Shown: piece after piece, positions 8,592 through 14,943 of the stretch
Numbering within the stretch: the stretch's first letter is position 1
How the letters are laid out: each line of letters opens with the position of its first letter
Assembly (NCBI GenBank): GCA_002436765.1
Contig: DJNI01000028.1
Span: 1 to 15,651, forward strand
Reading direction: 5' to 3'
Source of the DNA: Clostridiales bacterium UBA6468
GTDB taxonomy: Bacteria; Bacillota; Clostridia; Oscillospirales; Oscillospiraceae
DNA: 15,651 bases
Translations under genes and position numbers: made by a program
The notes under the pieces: model-generated
Seen by the model: only the letters and a program-made list of their open reading frames with translations
What the model was told of the DNA's origin: nothing
The model's database searches: none

Positions 8592-9005
8592 TCACAAAGC
8601 CATAAGTAAGGTTCCTGCGCCAATGAGCAGACAACCGATCAGGGATTTGGCGGTGAATTTCTCGTGGAGAAACACAAACGCCAGCACCAGCGTGATCACG
8701 ACGCTGAGCTTATCCACCGGCACCACCTTCGAGGCCTCTCCGATTTGCAGTGCCCGGTAGTAGCATAGCCAGGACGCGCCCGTGGCAAGCCCGGAAAGAA
8801 TCAGAAACAGCCAGCTTCTCCTGCTGATTTCCCCGATGCCCCCCTGGCTGTCCGTCAGAAGCACCATTCCCCAGGCCATCACCAGCACCACCAGCGTCCG
8901 AATGGCCGTGGCCAGATTGGAATTGACACCGTCAATGCCGATTTTTGCCAAAATCGATGTCAATGCCGCAAACACTGCGGAGCCAAGCGCAAACAGCAGC
9001 CACAT
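8592..9005 (-). CDS. Small EamA-family (DMT) transporter
   Basis: The 137-residue protein is almost entirely hydrophobic helices, about four or five membrane segments, and is a single EamA unit of the drug/metabolite transporter superfamily. Typical features are the N-terminal ALGSAVFAALTSILAKIG, the central SGLATGASWLCYYRALQIG and the final VFLHEKFTAKSLIGCLLIGAG. Full-length members have two such units, so this half-size form would need to dimerise. Its substrate cannot be told from sequence. It is the last gene of the ddl operon, 18 bases after the DUF1934 gene; its ribosome site (AGGAAGGA) overlaps that gene's TAG stop, which suggests translational coupling. Confidence 0.88.
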   Translation of the reverse strand: MWLLFALGSAVFAALTSILAKIGIDGVNSNLATAIRTLVVLVMAWGMVLLTDSQGGIGEISRRSWLFLILSGLATGASWLCYYRALQIGEASKVVPVDKLSVVITLVLAFVFLHEKFTAKSLIGCLLIGAGTLLMAL

Positions 9006-9023
9006 AACAGATCTCTGTCCTTC

Positions 9024-9446
9024 CTATTTTGCCCGGATGTCCAGATGATAATCGATGGTACCGGCTTCGGTGTTTTCAATGACGATCTGATACGTTAGAT
9101 CGATGGTACCGCCGTCGGACGCAATGTCATAAAATACACTGGTGGCCTTCACCGTGATCATCAGCGTCCCAAATTCCATCTGGTACAGGGAATCGTGGGA
9201 AACGCCCTCCTGGAAAAGCATTCTGGAATTCAGCGCGCCCTCCCGGTTCAGCGTGACCTTTCCCGGCTCCACCCGGAAGGTGGTGATGACGCCGGCAAGG
9301 CCGGTCAGCTCGCTTTCTTCATAGGTGATATCCCAGCCGCCGTCCCGGTATTCCATCGTCCCCTCGGTGACCAGCTCAATATTCTCCGGCTCCTGATTGC
9401 CATAGTGCTGACGCCCCCGGACGGACAAAACCACGTCCCGCTTCAT
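9024..9446 (-). CDS. DUF1934 (YwiB-like) beta-barrel protein
   Basis: This 140-residue soluble protein matches the DUF1934/YwiB family by its opening (KRDVVLSVRGRQHY), the central TYEESELTGLAGVITTFRVE and the ending LTYQIVIENTEAGTIDYHLDI. The alternating hydrophobic pattern fits the predicted lipocalin-like barrel of the family, whose function is unknown. The ATG overlaps the ddl stop as ATGA (9446-9443), so it is almost certainly co-translated with ddl. The family assignment rests on recalled features and was not searched. Confidence 0.85.
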   Translation of the reverse strand: MKRDVVLSVRGRQHYGNQEPENIELVTEGTMEYRDGGWDITYEESELTGLAGVITTFRVEPGKVTLNREGALNSRMLFQEGVSHDSLYQMEFGTLMITVKATSVFYDIASDGGTIDLTYQIVIENTEAGTIDYHLDIRAK

Positions 9447-10513
9447 CGGAACGCCTCCACGGCCAGGCGCAGCAGCTCGTCGATGAGCTGGGAATAGGGG
9501 ATCCCGCTGGCCTCAAACAGCTTGGGGTACATGGAAATGGAGGTAAAGCCCGGCAGGGTATTGATCTCGTTGAACACCACCCGGTTTTCGTCGTGGGTCA
9601 CGAAGAAGTCCACCCGGCTTAAGCCCTGGCAGCCCACGGCGTTGTAGACCTTCACCGCCGTCTCCCGCACCACTTCCTCCACCTCGGCGGGGATGCGGGC
9701 GGGGATATACGCCTTGGAGGTCTCGGTGAGATACTTGGCGTCGTAATCGTAGAACTCCGCGCCGGAGTCGATTTCGCCGCAGACGGAAGCCATGGGGTTG
9801 TCGTTGCCCATGACGGCCACCTCGATCTCTTTGCCGTTGATGAATTCCTCCACCAGAATTTTCTTATCGTACTTTCCGGCATAGCGCAGGCCGCTGCGCA
9901 GGGCGTCCCGGTCGCCGACCTTGGAAACGCCCACGGAAGAACCCGTTCCCGCGGGCTTGACAAACATGGGGTAGCGGAAGCGGTTTTCCAGCAGATCCAG
10001 GGTGTTCTCCATGTGATTTTCCAGCTCGCCCACCCGAACCAGCTGCCACGCCGCCTGAGGAACCCCGGCCTGATCCACCACCAGCTTGGTCAGGCTCTTA
10101 TCCATGGCCACGGCGGAGGCGGCAATGTGGGAGCCGACGTAGGGAATGCCCGCCATTTGCAGCAGTCCCTGCATGGCGCCGTCCTCGCCGTTCTCACCGT
10201 GAAGCACCGGGAACACCACGTCAATACGCTCCCGCACCACGCAGTCGCCCTCGAAGCTCAGAAGCCCCTGTCCCCGGACGGGGGAAATGGTCGCCCGGCG
10301 GTTTTCGGGGCAGCTTCTCCACTCGCCGGTGACCAGCTTGGAATAGTCCTTGCCGCCGTAGAGGATCCAGTCCCCCTCTTTTGTAATGCCCACGGGGAAC
10401 AGATTATACTTGCTTTCGTCAATGTGCTTCAGCACGGACTCCGCCGAGCGCAGGGAAACCTCATGCTCCGGACTCATCCCGCCGAAGAGAATGCAAACAC
10501 TGAGTTTTTTCAC
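9443..10513 (-). CDS. ddl: D-alanine--D-alanine ligase
   Basis: The protein (356 residues) is a cytoplasmic ATP-grasp ligase that makes the D-Ala-D-Ala dipeptide used by MurF. It shows GGMSPEHEVSL at 11-21, FPVLHGENGEDGAMQG near 101-116, the ATP-binding KPAGTGSSVGVSK (186-198), YDYDAKYL (255-262) and NEINTLPGFT (315-324). Tyr261 stands where D-Ala-D-Ala ligases keep a tyrosine and VanA-type D-Ala-D-Lac ligases have a histidine, so an ordinary, glycopeptide-sensitive dipeptide is expected. It starts at GTG, with GAGG (10521-10524) 7 bases upstream. It heads a tight operon with the DUF1934 and EamA genes. The nearby VanW genes are separate units and do not make this a van cluster. Confidence 0.96.
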   Translation of the reverse strand: MKKLSVCILFGGMSPEHEVSLRSAESVLKHIDESKYNLFPVGITKEGDWILYGGKDYSKLVTGEWRSCPENRRATISPVRGQGLLSFEGDCVVRERIDVVFPVLHGENGEDGAMQGLLQMAGIPYVGSHIAASAVAMDKSLTKLVVDQAGVPQAAWQLVRVGELENHMENTLDLLENRFRYPMFVKPAGTGSSVGVSKVGDRDALRSGLRYAGKYDKKILVEEFINGKEIEVAVMGNDNPMASVCGEIDSGAEFYDYDAKYLTETSKAYIPARIPAEVEEVVRETAVKVYNAVGCQGLSRVDFFVTHDENRVVFNEINTLPGFTSISMYPKLFEASGIPYSQLIDELLRLAVEAFR

Positions 10514-10566
10514 GTTATCGCCTCATTCTACCAGAAAATCCGCTGCCTTCCGCCGCAAAAAGCAGA

Positions 10567-10605
10567 GGCAGTTCCACGATACTGCCGTAAATATATTTTT
10601 TACAA
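10567..10605 (-). promoter_or_regulatory. Possible ddl promoter with an embedded palindrome
   Basis: On the minus strand, TTGTAA (10605-10600) and TATCGT (10581-10576), 18 bases apart, could be a weak sigma-A promoter for ddl, giving a leader of roughly 55 bases. The inverted repeat GGCAGT-N8-ACTGCC (10567-10586) is centred on this -10 and looks like an operator. TAGAAT closer to the gene (10525-10530) would start transcripts past the ribosome site and is less likely. Confidence 0.35.
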
Positions 10606-10612
10606 TTTTCAT

Positions 10613-10641
10613 CTGGAAATCCAAAACTTTGGTGCTATAAT
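10613..10641 (+). promoter_or_regulatory. Extended -10 promoter of the hypothetical gene
   Basis: TGCTATAAT (10633-10641) is a consensus extended -10, identical to that at 3731-3739. The -35 position 17 bases upstream reads CTGGAA and is weak. Transcription would start near 10648, with a 60-base leader before the gene at 10708. Confidence 0.65.
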
Positions 10642-10707
10642 AGGAGAAAATCAAGAGCCGCGTTTTCCCGCGGGTGTGTTTTACGCGTTCTTGAAAGGAG
10701 GGTATGT

Positions 10708-11109
10708 ATGCAGATCAATCTGACACCGAAGGAATTCCGCCGTCTGCTGGATCTGGTGTACATCGGAAACTGGGTGCTCAACTCCACCCGGGGCGAAGAC
10801 CGCTTCGCCGACTATGACAATCTGGAGAGCAAGCTGTTTGCCCTGTCCCCCGCCCTGTCCGAGCATTGGAACGGCACCGTCGTTCCCTCCCGCGCCTATC
10901 AGGAGGGCGGGATCCACGAAGCCATCGCCTGCTATGAGGACAACGTTTTTTACGAGATCCTTGCGGAGGAGCTTTCCCGCCGGGACATGGACTATCCGGA
11001 GATCACCGACGACAACTACGACGAGATCGTCACCCGGATGGATCGGTACATGTCGGAATTTGAGCTGTCCGGCGTTGACCACCTGGTTCTGGATGAAGAA
11101 AACGCCTAA
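10708..11109 (+). CDS. Conserved-looking hypothetical protein, acidic, 133 residues
   Basis: I recognise no named domain. The protein is soluble and acidic, without signal peptide or membrane segment. It opens with INLTPKEFRRLLDLVYIGNW and ends in an acidic stretch (GVDHLVLDEENA). It resembles unnamed proteins I recall from other Firmicutes, but I cannot verify this. AAAGGAGGG (10694-10702) is a strong ribosome site 5 bases before the ATG at 10708; the overlapping ATG at 10704 is in another frame. The gene forms its own unit, with an extended -10 promoter upstream and a strong terminator 7 bases after its stop. It lies between ddl (divergent) and murC (convergent). Confidence 0.85.
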   Translation: MQINLTPKEFRRLLDLVYIGNWVLNSTRGEDRFADYDNLESKLFALSPALSEHWNGTVVPSRAYQEGGIHEAIACYEDNVFYEILAEELSRRDMDYPEITDDNYDEIVTRMDRYMSEFELSGVDHLVLDEENA

Positions 11110-11116
11110 ATCTTTG

Positions 11117-11143
11117 ACGTGCCGGTTTCCCGGCACGTTTTTT
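11117..11143 (+). terminator. Rho-independent terminator of the hypothetical gene
   Basis: ACGTGCCGG and CCGGCACGT form a 9-bp stem with a 4-base TTTC loop, followed by six T's (11138-11143). The murC stop codon (11142-11144, minus strand) overlaps this T-run, so the hairpin also lies directly downstream of murC, though without a T-run in that direction. Confidence 0.92.
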
Positions 11144-12506
11144 ACTGTTCTCCGTTAATCAGCGCCTCACCGGCGCGGAAGATATCGCCCGCGCCCATGG
11201 TGACCACAATATCCCCCTCCCGGACGTTCTCCCGCAGATAGGCGGTGACGTCGGGCAGGGTCTCGCAGTACACCGCGCCGGGGATCTGCTCTGCCAGCTG
11301 GGCGGAGGAAATGCCGATGGTGTTCCGCTCCCGGGCGGCGTAGATCTCCGCCAGAACCACCACGTCGGGCTTTTTCAGCTCCCGGACGAAGTCGTCGAAC
11401 AGTGCCTTGGTGCGGGAATAGGTATGGGGCTGGAAGGCCAGCACCACCCGCTTGTAGCCCATGGAGCGCACGGCTTCCAGGGTCGCCCGCAGCTCGTCGG
11501 GATGGTGGGCATAGTCGTCGTAAACGTCCGCGCCGTGGAATTTTCCCTTGAACTCCATGCGCCGTCCCGCGCCGTGGAAGGACCGGATGCCCTTGGAGAC
11601 CGTCTCTCCGGGAATGCCCATCATCCAGGCGGCGGCCGAGGCCGCCAGAGCGTTCATGGCGTTGTGCCTGCCCAGCACGCCCATGTCCAGATGGCAGTAG
11701 TATTTCCCGTCGCAGATCACGTCAAAATGCCGCCAGTCGGGGTGCATGTTGGCCGCGTGAATGCGGTTGCCCTCCCCCAGTCCGAAGGACACATAGTCGA
11801 TGCCCTCCATGGCCTGCACCGTATGGGGGTCGTCGCCGTTGGCGACCACGGCAAAGGTGGCCAGAGACGCAAACCTGTGGAAGGACTTCTGAATGTCCGC
11901 CAGATCCTTGAAATAATCCAGATGATCCGCTTCCACGTTCAGCACCACCGCCAGCGTGGGGAAGAAATTCAGAAAGGAATCACAGTATTCGCAGCTTTCC
12001 AGCACGATGGTATCCCCGCGGCCGACCCGGTGCCCCGCGTGGAGCAGGGGCAGGTAGCCGCCGATCATGACCGTGGGATCCATATCCGCTTCCATGAGAA
12101 TGTGGGTCACCATGGACGTGGTGGTGGTCTTTCCGTGGGTGCCGGAAATGCAGATAGCGTTCCGGTAGGACTTCATGATCTCGCCCCAGGCCTGAGCCCG
12201 CTCAAACACGGGGACGCCCGCGGCACGGGCGGCGGCGATCTCCGGATTGTCGTTGTGGGCGGCGGCGGTGCGGATGATGCAGTCCGCGCCCTCGATGTTC
12301 TCCGCCCGGTGTCCGATGGCGACGGGGATGCCCTGTTCGATCAGTTCCTCCGTGGACACGGATGCGTTCATATCCGAGCCGGTGACCTCCATGCCCATGC
12401 CCTTCAGCACCAGACCCAGCGGCCGCATGGATACGCCGCCGATCCCCACCAGGTGCACATGACGGCCGGGCGTCAGATATTCCGTGATTTTCTTACCATT
12501 CAGCAT
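11142..12506 (-). CDS. murC: UDP-N-acetylmuramate--L-alanine ligase
   Basis: MurC joins L-alanine to UDP-MurNAc, the first step of stem-peptide synthesis, in the cytoplasm. From the ATG at 12506 it has 454 residues. The N-terminal nucleotide-sugar domain begins HVHLVGIGGVSMRPLG (17-31), slightly different from the usual GIGGxGMS form. The ATP loop is GTHGKTTTT (122-130), EADHLDYF lies near 192-199, and the C-terminal domain has GAGRRMEFKG and YDDYAHHP (329-336). The frame extends upstream to 12641, but the added residues resemble no Mur ligase and would start upstream of the predicted transcription start near 12602. The ribosome site is an unusual GGGGGA (12522-12517). With ddl, it places two peptidoglycan precursor ligases 0.6 kb apart in separate units. 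Confidence 0.96.
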   Translation of the reverse strand: MLNGKKITEYLTPGRHVHLVGIGGVSMRPLGLVLKGMGMEVTGSDMNASVSTEELIEQGIPVAIGHRAENIEGADCIIRTAAAHNDNPEIAAARAAGVPVFERAQAWGEIMKSYRNAICISGTHGKTTTTSMVTHILMEADMDPTVMIGGYLPLLHAGHRVGRGDTIVLESCEYCDSFLNFFPTLAVVLNVEADHLDYFKDLADIQKSFHRFASLATFAVVANGDDPHTVQAMEGIDYVSFGLGEGNRIHAANMHPDWRHFDVICDGKYYCHLDMGVLGRHNAMNALAASAAAWMMGIPGETVSKGIRSFHGAGRRMEFKGKFHGADVYDDYAHHPDELRATLEAVRSMGYKRVVLAFQPHTYSRTKALFDDFVRELKKPDVVVLAEIYAARERNTIGISSAQLAEQIPGAVYCETLPDVTAYLRENVREGDIVVTMGAGDIFRAGEALINGEQ

Positions 12507-12515
12507 GTATGTCAG

Positions 12516-12568
12516 TTCCCCCACAGGTGATCCTGCCCCGGCCGGACCCGGGGAATCTCCGATTCCCC
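12516..12568 (-). promoter_or_regulatory. murC leader with competing hairpins
   Basis: In the murC leader RNA, GGGGAATC (12568-12561) can pair with GATTCCCC (12557-12550) as a perfect 8-bp stem with a 3-base loop. Alternatively CCCCGG (12553-12548) pairs with CCGGGG (12541-12536). The same TTCCCC (12555-12550) is also complementary to the murC ribosome site GGGGAA. The three pairings exclude one another, so they could regulate translation. GC-rich composition could also produce this by chance. Confidence 0.35.
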
Positions 12569-12608
12569 TACGCCGGAGCACAGAATGAAATTTTCCGCAA
12601 CTTATAGC

Positions 12609-12637
12609 ATTATACACCATTGCCTTAAATTTTACAA
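12609..12637 (-). promoter_or_regulatory. murC promoter
   Basis: On the minus strand, TTGTAA (12637-12632), a 17-base spacer and a consensus TATAAT (12614-12609) form a good sigma-A promoter. Transcription should start near 12602, giving a leader of about 95 bases. The -35 box is made of the last codon and stop of the small ORF at 12632-12787. Confidence 0.75.
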
Positions 12638-12787
12638 CCACAAAAAGCGGCCGAAGGGAAGTTTTTCGTCATAAGCTTCCTGCTTTCCCGAAAAATCCCC
12701 CCATTGCCTCCGGTGTATTACGCCGCAGGCAATCTTCTTCCTTCGTTCCCGTGAATGACCGCCGGGGAGCGCAGGTGGAATTCTCAT
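12632..12787 (-). CDS. Small ORF, 51 codons, strong ribosome site, unknown
   Basis: On the minus strand an ATG at 12787 opens a 51-codon frame ending in TAA at 12634-12632. AGGAGGT (12803-12797) lies 9 bases upstream, one of the best ribosome sites in the window. The product is basic in the middle (HSRERRKKIACGVIHRR) and ends EKLPFGRFLWL, without a clear membrane segment. I know of no family for it. It is divergent from the Spo0A-family gene, with the Spo0A-box pair between them, and its end merges into the murC promoter, so read-through into murC is possible. TAGAAT at 12813-12808 would leave too short a leader, so its promoter is unclear. It might instead be non-coding. Confidence 0.42.
   Translation of the reverse strand: MRIPPALPGGHSRERRKKIACGVIHRRQWGDFSGKQEAYDEKLPFGRFLWL
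12703..12733. other. Hairpin inside the small ORF
   Basis: ATTGCCT and AGGCAAT enclose CGGTG-TATTA-CGCCG, giving a 12-bp stem with one C/C mismatch and one G-T pair. On the minus strand it is followed after some G's by ATTTTTC. It could be RNA structure in the small ORF's transcript or an attenuator-like element, but the T-run is about 7 bases away, so it is not a standard terminator. Confidence 0.35.
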
Positions 12788-12841
12788 AATTCAAGCACCT
12801 CCTGACCATTCTATGCACGACGCATCCCTCCTGCCCCCAAA

Positions 12842-12859
12842 TTGTCGAAAATTGGCGAA
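12842..12859 (+). promoter_or_regulatory. Two tandem Spo0A-box matches
   Basis: TTGTCGAA (12842-12849) is an exact match to the Spo0A box (core TGTCGAA). TTGGCGAA (12852-12859) follows exactly 10 bases later, one helical turn, in the same orientation, and differs at one base. The pair ends 10 bases before the -35 of the Spo0A-family gene, at about -63 to -46 from the predicted start. This suggests direct autoregulation, and possibly control of the divergent small ORF. Confidence 0.7.
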
Positions 12860-12869
12860 AGGAAGTGAA

Positions 12870-12898
12870 TTGAAAATTAGGCGCAGTTGTGCTATTCT
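12870..12898 (+). promoter_or_regulatory. Promoter of the Spo0A-family gene
   Basis: TTGAAA (12870-12875), a 17-base spacer and TATTCT (12893-12898) form a sigma-A-like promoter with an imperfect -10, helped by TGC just before it. A weak core promoter fits one activated by a bound regulator. Transcription would start near 12905. No sigma-H-type sequence was seen. Confidence 0.6.
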
Positions 12899-12923
12899 AT
12901 AGCCATCGGAAGGTGGGAGACAT

Positions 12924-13667
12924 ATGGACGCAATGAAGCTGTTGATTGCGGATGGAAACGAGGAATTCCGCAGGGCGCTGGCCGCCGAGCTGGAAGGGGC
13001 ATACCGTATCCGGTGCTGCGCCGACGGGAAGGAGGCGCTGTCGCTTCTGCGCTCCTTTGTCCCTGACGTTCTGGTTCTCGATCTGATGCTCCCCGCGCTG
13101 GACGGCATCAGTCTGCTGCAATCCGCCGTCGGCGCCGGGCTGTGTCCCATGGTGCTGGTGACCTCCCGCTTTTATAACGACTACATTCTGGGCGTTCTGG
13201 CTGAGCTGAGCGTGGGCTACATGATGCGAAAGCCCTGCGACATTCCCGCCACTGCCGCCCGGATCGGCGATCTGAGCCGCCATATCCGCGCGCCCCTGGT
13301 AACGCCGCCCGACCCCCAGACCCAGGTGACCAATCTGCTGCTTTCCCTCAGCGTCCCCTCCAAGCTCCGGGGCTACGCCTATCTCCGGGAAGCCATCCCC
13401 AGAATGATGAAGGATCCCGACCAGGCCATTACAAAGGTGCTGTACCCGGCGGTGGGCGCGGTCTTCGGCTGCAAGGGCACCCACGTGGAGCGCTCCATCC
13501 GAAGCGCCATCGATACCGCCTGGAGGCAGCGGGACGACCGGGTCTGGCAGCGGTATTTCCGCCCCGGTTCCGACGGTGTGATTCCCCGCCCGTCCAACGC
13601 CGCCTTCATTTCCCGTCTGGCAGACGCGCTGCGCTTAAATCAGGACGCCGGGAACATTACGGAATGA
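12924..13667 (+). CDS. spo0A: Spo0A-family response regulator
   Basis: The 247-residue protein has a receiver domain (about 1-120) and a Spo0A-type DNA-binding domain (about 135-240). The latter matches B. subtilis Spo0A clearly: YAYLREAI, ITKVLYPAVG, the recognition-helix region THVERSIRSAIDTAW, and PSNAAFISRLADALRL. Spo0A is the phosphorelay-activated master regulator of sporulation. The phosphoacceptor should be Asp53 (VLDLMLPALDG), with Thr80 and Lys103 conserved. The acidic pocket is altered: B. subtilis has ADDN, here IADGN, so one Mg-binding aspartate is Gly11. It may be the genome's main Spo0A or a second paralogue; the symbol is tentative. The ATG at 12924 follows AAGGTGGGAG; the ATG at 12933 is an alternative. 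No terminator separates it from the LCP gene 52 bases on. Confidence 0.88.
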   Translation: MDAMKLLIADGNEEFRRALAAELEGAYRIRCCADGKEALSLLRSFVPDVLVLDLMLPALDGISLLQSAVGAGLCPMVLVTSRFYNDYILGVLAELSVGYMMRKPCDIPATAARIGDLSRHIRAPLVTPPDPQTQVTNLLLSLSVPSKLRGYAYLREAIPRMMKDPDQAITKVLYPAVGAVFGCKGTHVERSIRSAIDTAWRQRDDRVWQRYFRPGSDGVIPRPSNAAFISRLADALRLNQDAGNITE

Positions 13668-13719
13668 ATCGGAAAAATAGACATACCCTAATGATATCAA
13701 TCAACCCGGAGGCGCCGTC

Positions 13720-14748
13720 ATGAAAAAACAACCCTCACCCCCCAACCGCCGCGGCAGGCTCGTGCTGCTGTGCTTCGTGCTGGGGCTGATCCTGATCGTG
13801 ATGCTTGCAGGAACGGTCTACTTACAGCACCTGCTGGGGCGTATCCACTATGTAGACTCCGATACCGCCCCCACCCTTTCCCCGGAGGAGCTGGACGCCT
13901 ATCTCGCCACCCAGCCGGAGGAAGTCAACACCGCCCCCACCATGAACCCGGAGGACGTCACCTTCCCGGACTACGACGCCGATATTGGAAAGGACAGCGA
14001 CGTCATCAATATTCTGCTCATCGGTCAGGATCGCCGGGAGGGTGAGACACGGGCGCGGTCGGATTCCATGATCCTGTGTACCTTCCGCAAGTCCGAGAAG
14101 AAGCTGACCATGACCTCCTTTCTCCGGGACACCTATGTGAAAATCCCCGGCTACGGCCGGAACCGGATCAACGTGGCCTACGCCGCCGGCGGGATGTCCC
14201 TGCTGGATAAAACGCTGGAAAGCAATTTCGGCGTTCACATCGATGGCAACGTGGAGGTGGACTTCTACCAGTTCGCCGACATCATTGATCTTCTGGGGGG
14301 CGTGGAGGTGGATCTGCGGAACGACGAGGCCCAGTGGGTCAACCGGGAGACCGGCAGCGATCTCTCCGAGGGAACAAACCTCCTGAACGGTCAGCAGGCG
14401 CTGGCCTACGCCCGCATCCGCAAGCTGGATGCCGACGGGGATTTCAGCCGGACGAACCGCCAGCGCAAGGTCATCACCGCCCTGCTGGACGCCTACCGGG
14501 GCACCGGTCTTCCCGACGCGCTGTCCCTTCTGGAGCAGATTCTCCCCCTGATCACCACGGACATGACGGACAGAGAGATCCTGGGCTACGCCGTCAGCCT
14601 CTTTCCCCTGCTTTCCCGGGGGGAGGTCGTCAGCCAGCACATCCCCGCTGCGGGGACCTACTCGAGCCGCAGCATCGACGGCATGGCGGTGCTGGTGGCC
14701 GATCTGGAAGCCAACCGGCAGGTGCTGAGGGACACCCTGGGGGAATGA
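13720..14748 (+). CDS. LytR-CpsA-Psr (LCP) family wall-glycopolymer transferase
   Basis: LCP proteins transfer teichoic acids or other anionic glycopolymers from lipid carriers to peptidoglycan outside the membrane. This 342-residue protein has a short basic cytoplasmic start, one membrane segment (about 14-35), and an LCP domain from about 95. Its motifs are INILLIGQDRREGETRARSD (96-115), FLRDTYVKIPGYGRNRINVA (134-153), FYQFADIIDLLGGVEV and ALAYARIRKLDADGDFSRTN (227-246), which hold the Arg and Asp residues that bind the lipid pyrophosphate. The usual GVDxR appears as GQDRR. GGAGG (13708-13712) lies 7 bases before the ATG. It is probably cotranscribed with the upstream Spo0A-family gene, as no terminator or clear promoter lies between them. 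Confidence 0.93.
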   Translation: MKKQPSPPNRRGRLVLLCFVLGLILIVMLAGTVYLQHLLGRIHYVDSDTAPTLSPEELDAYLATQPEEVNTAPTMNPEDVTFPDYDADIGKDSDVINILLIGQDRREGETRARSDSMILCTFRKSEKKLTMTSFLRDTYVKIPGYGRNRINVAYAAGGMSLLDKTLESNFGVHIDGNVEVDFYQFADIIDLLGGVEVDLRNDEAQWVNRETGSDLSEGTNLLNGQQALAYARIRKLDADGDFSRTNRQRKVITALLDAYRGTGLPDALSLLEQILPLITTDMTDREILGYAVSLFPLLSRGEVVSQHIPAAGTYSSRSIDGMAVLVADLEANRQVLRDTLGE

Positions 14749-14838
14749 GCGTCTGCGGTATCCATCCAGCAGCTGGAAATATTTTCCTGTAATTTCCCTG
14801 TTAAATGTTTCATGTTTTGGATTTTTGTTTCAAAGTGC

Positions 14839-14860
14839 CGGAAAATTTTCGGAAAATTTT
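14839..14860. repeat. Tandem 11-bp AT-rich repeat upstream of the BlaI-type promoter
   Basis: CGGAAAATTTT occurs twice without a gap (14839-14849 and 14850-14860), ending 22 bases upstream of the -35 box. Helically phased A/T tracts can bend DNA or act as an UP element. CCGGAAAATTTTCGG (14838-14852) can also fold as a weak hairpin before AAAATTTTTT and might serve as terminator of the LCP gene. Confidence 0.5.
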
Positions 14861-14895
14861 TTGTAAACACAAATTATCAGAATTGACAAATTCTG
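14860..14895. promoter_or_regulatory. Candidate operators at the BlaI-type gene
   Basis: CAGAATT-GACA-AATTCTG (14878-14895) is a perfect 7-bp inverted repeat that overlaps the -35 box completely. A second, weaker one, TTTGT-AAAC-ACAAA (14860-14873), lies just upstream. BlaI/MecI-type repressors bind such dyads in their own promoters, so autorepression is the simplest reading. The sequence is not the classic TACA/TGTA operator. Confidence 0.6.
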
Positions 14896-14911
14896 CAATG
14901 CAGGGTATAAT
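14883..14911 (+). promoter_or_regulatory. Consensus promoter of the BlaI-type gene
   Basis: TTGACA (14883-14888), a 17-base spacer and TATAAT (14906-14911) form a full-consensus sigma-A promoter. Transcription should start near 14918. Such strength suits a promoter that is normally held down by a repressor. Confidence 0.92.
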
Positions 14912-14943
14912 GGGCAATGACTGAAAAATAAGAAGGTGCAAAC

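Noticed and set aside
7031..8623. 530-codon antisense frame opposite the second VanW gene
   Set aside because: It is an antisense shadow of a clear VanW coding region, with no ribosome site and no domain resemblance.
3779..10513. A vancomycin-resistance cluster built from the VanW genes and ddl
   Set aside because: The ligase carries the D-Ala-D-Ala-type tyrosine, and no vanH, vanX, vanS or vanR is present. VanW domains are common outside resistance clusters.
11424..12530. 368-codon frame opposite murC
   Set aside because: It is a shadow frame with no start signals and no protein-like motifs; murC is unambiguous.
12525..12641. Longer MurC start at 12641
   Set aside because: The extra residues do not resemble Mur ligases and lie partly upstream of the promoter's expected transcription start near 12602.
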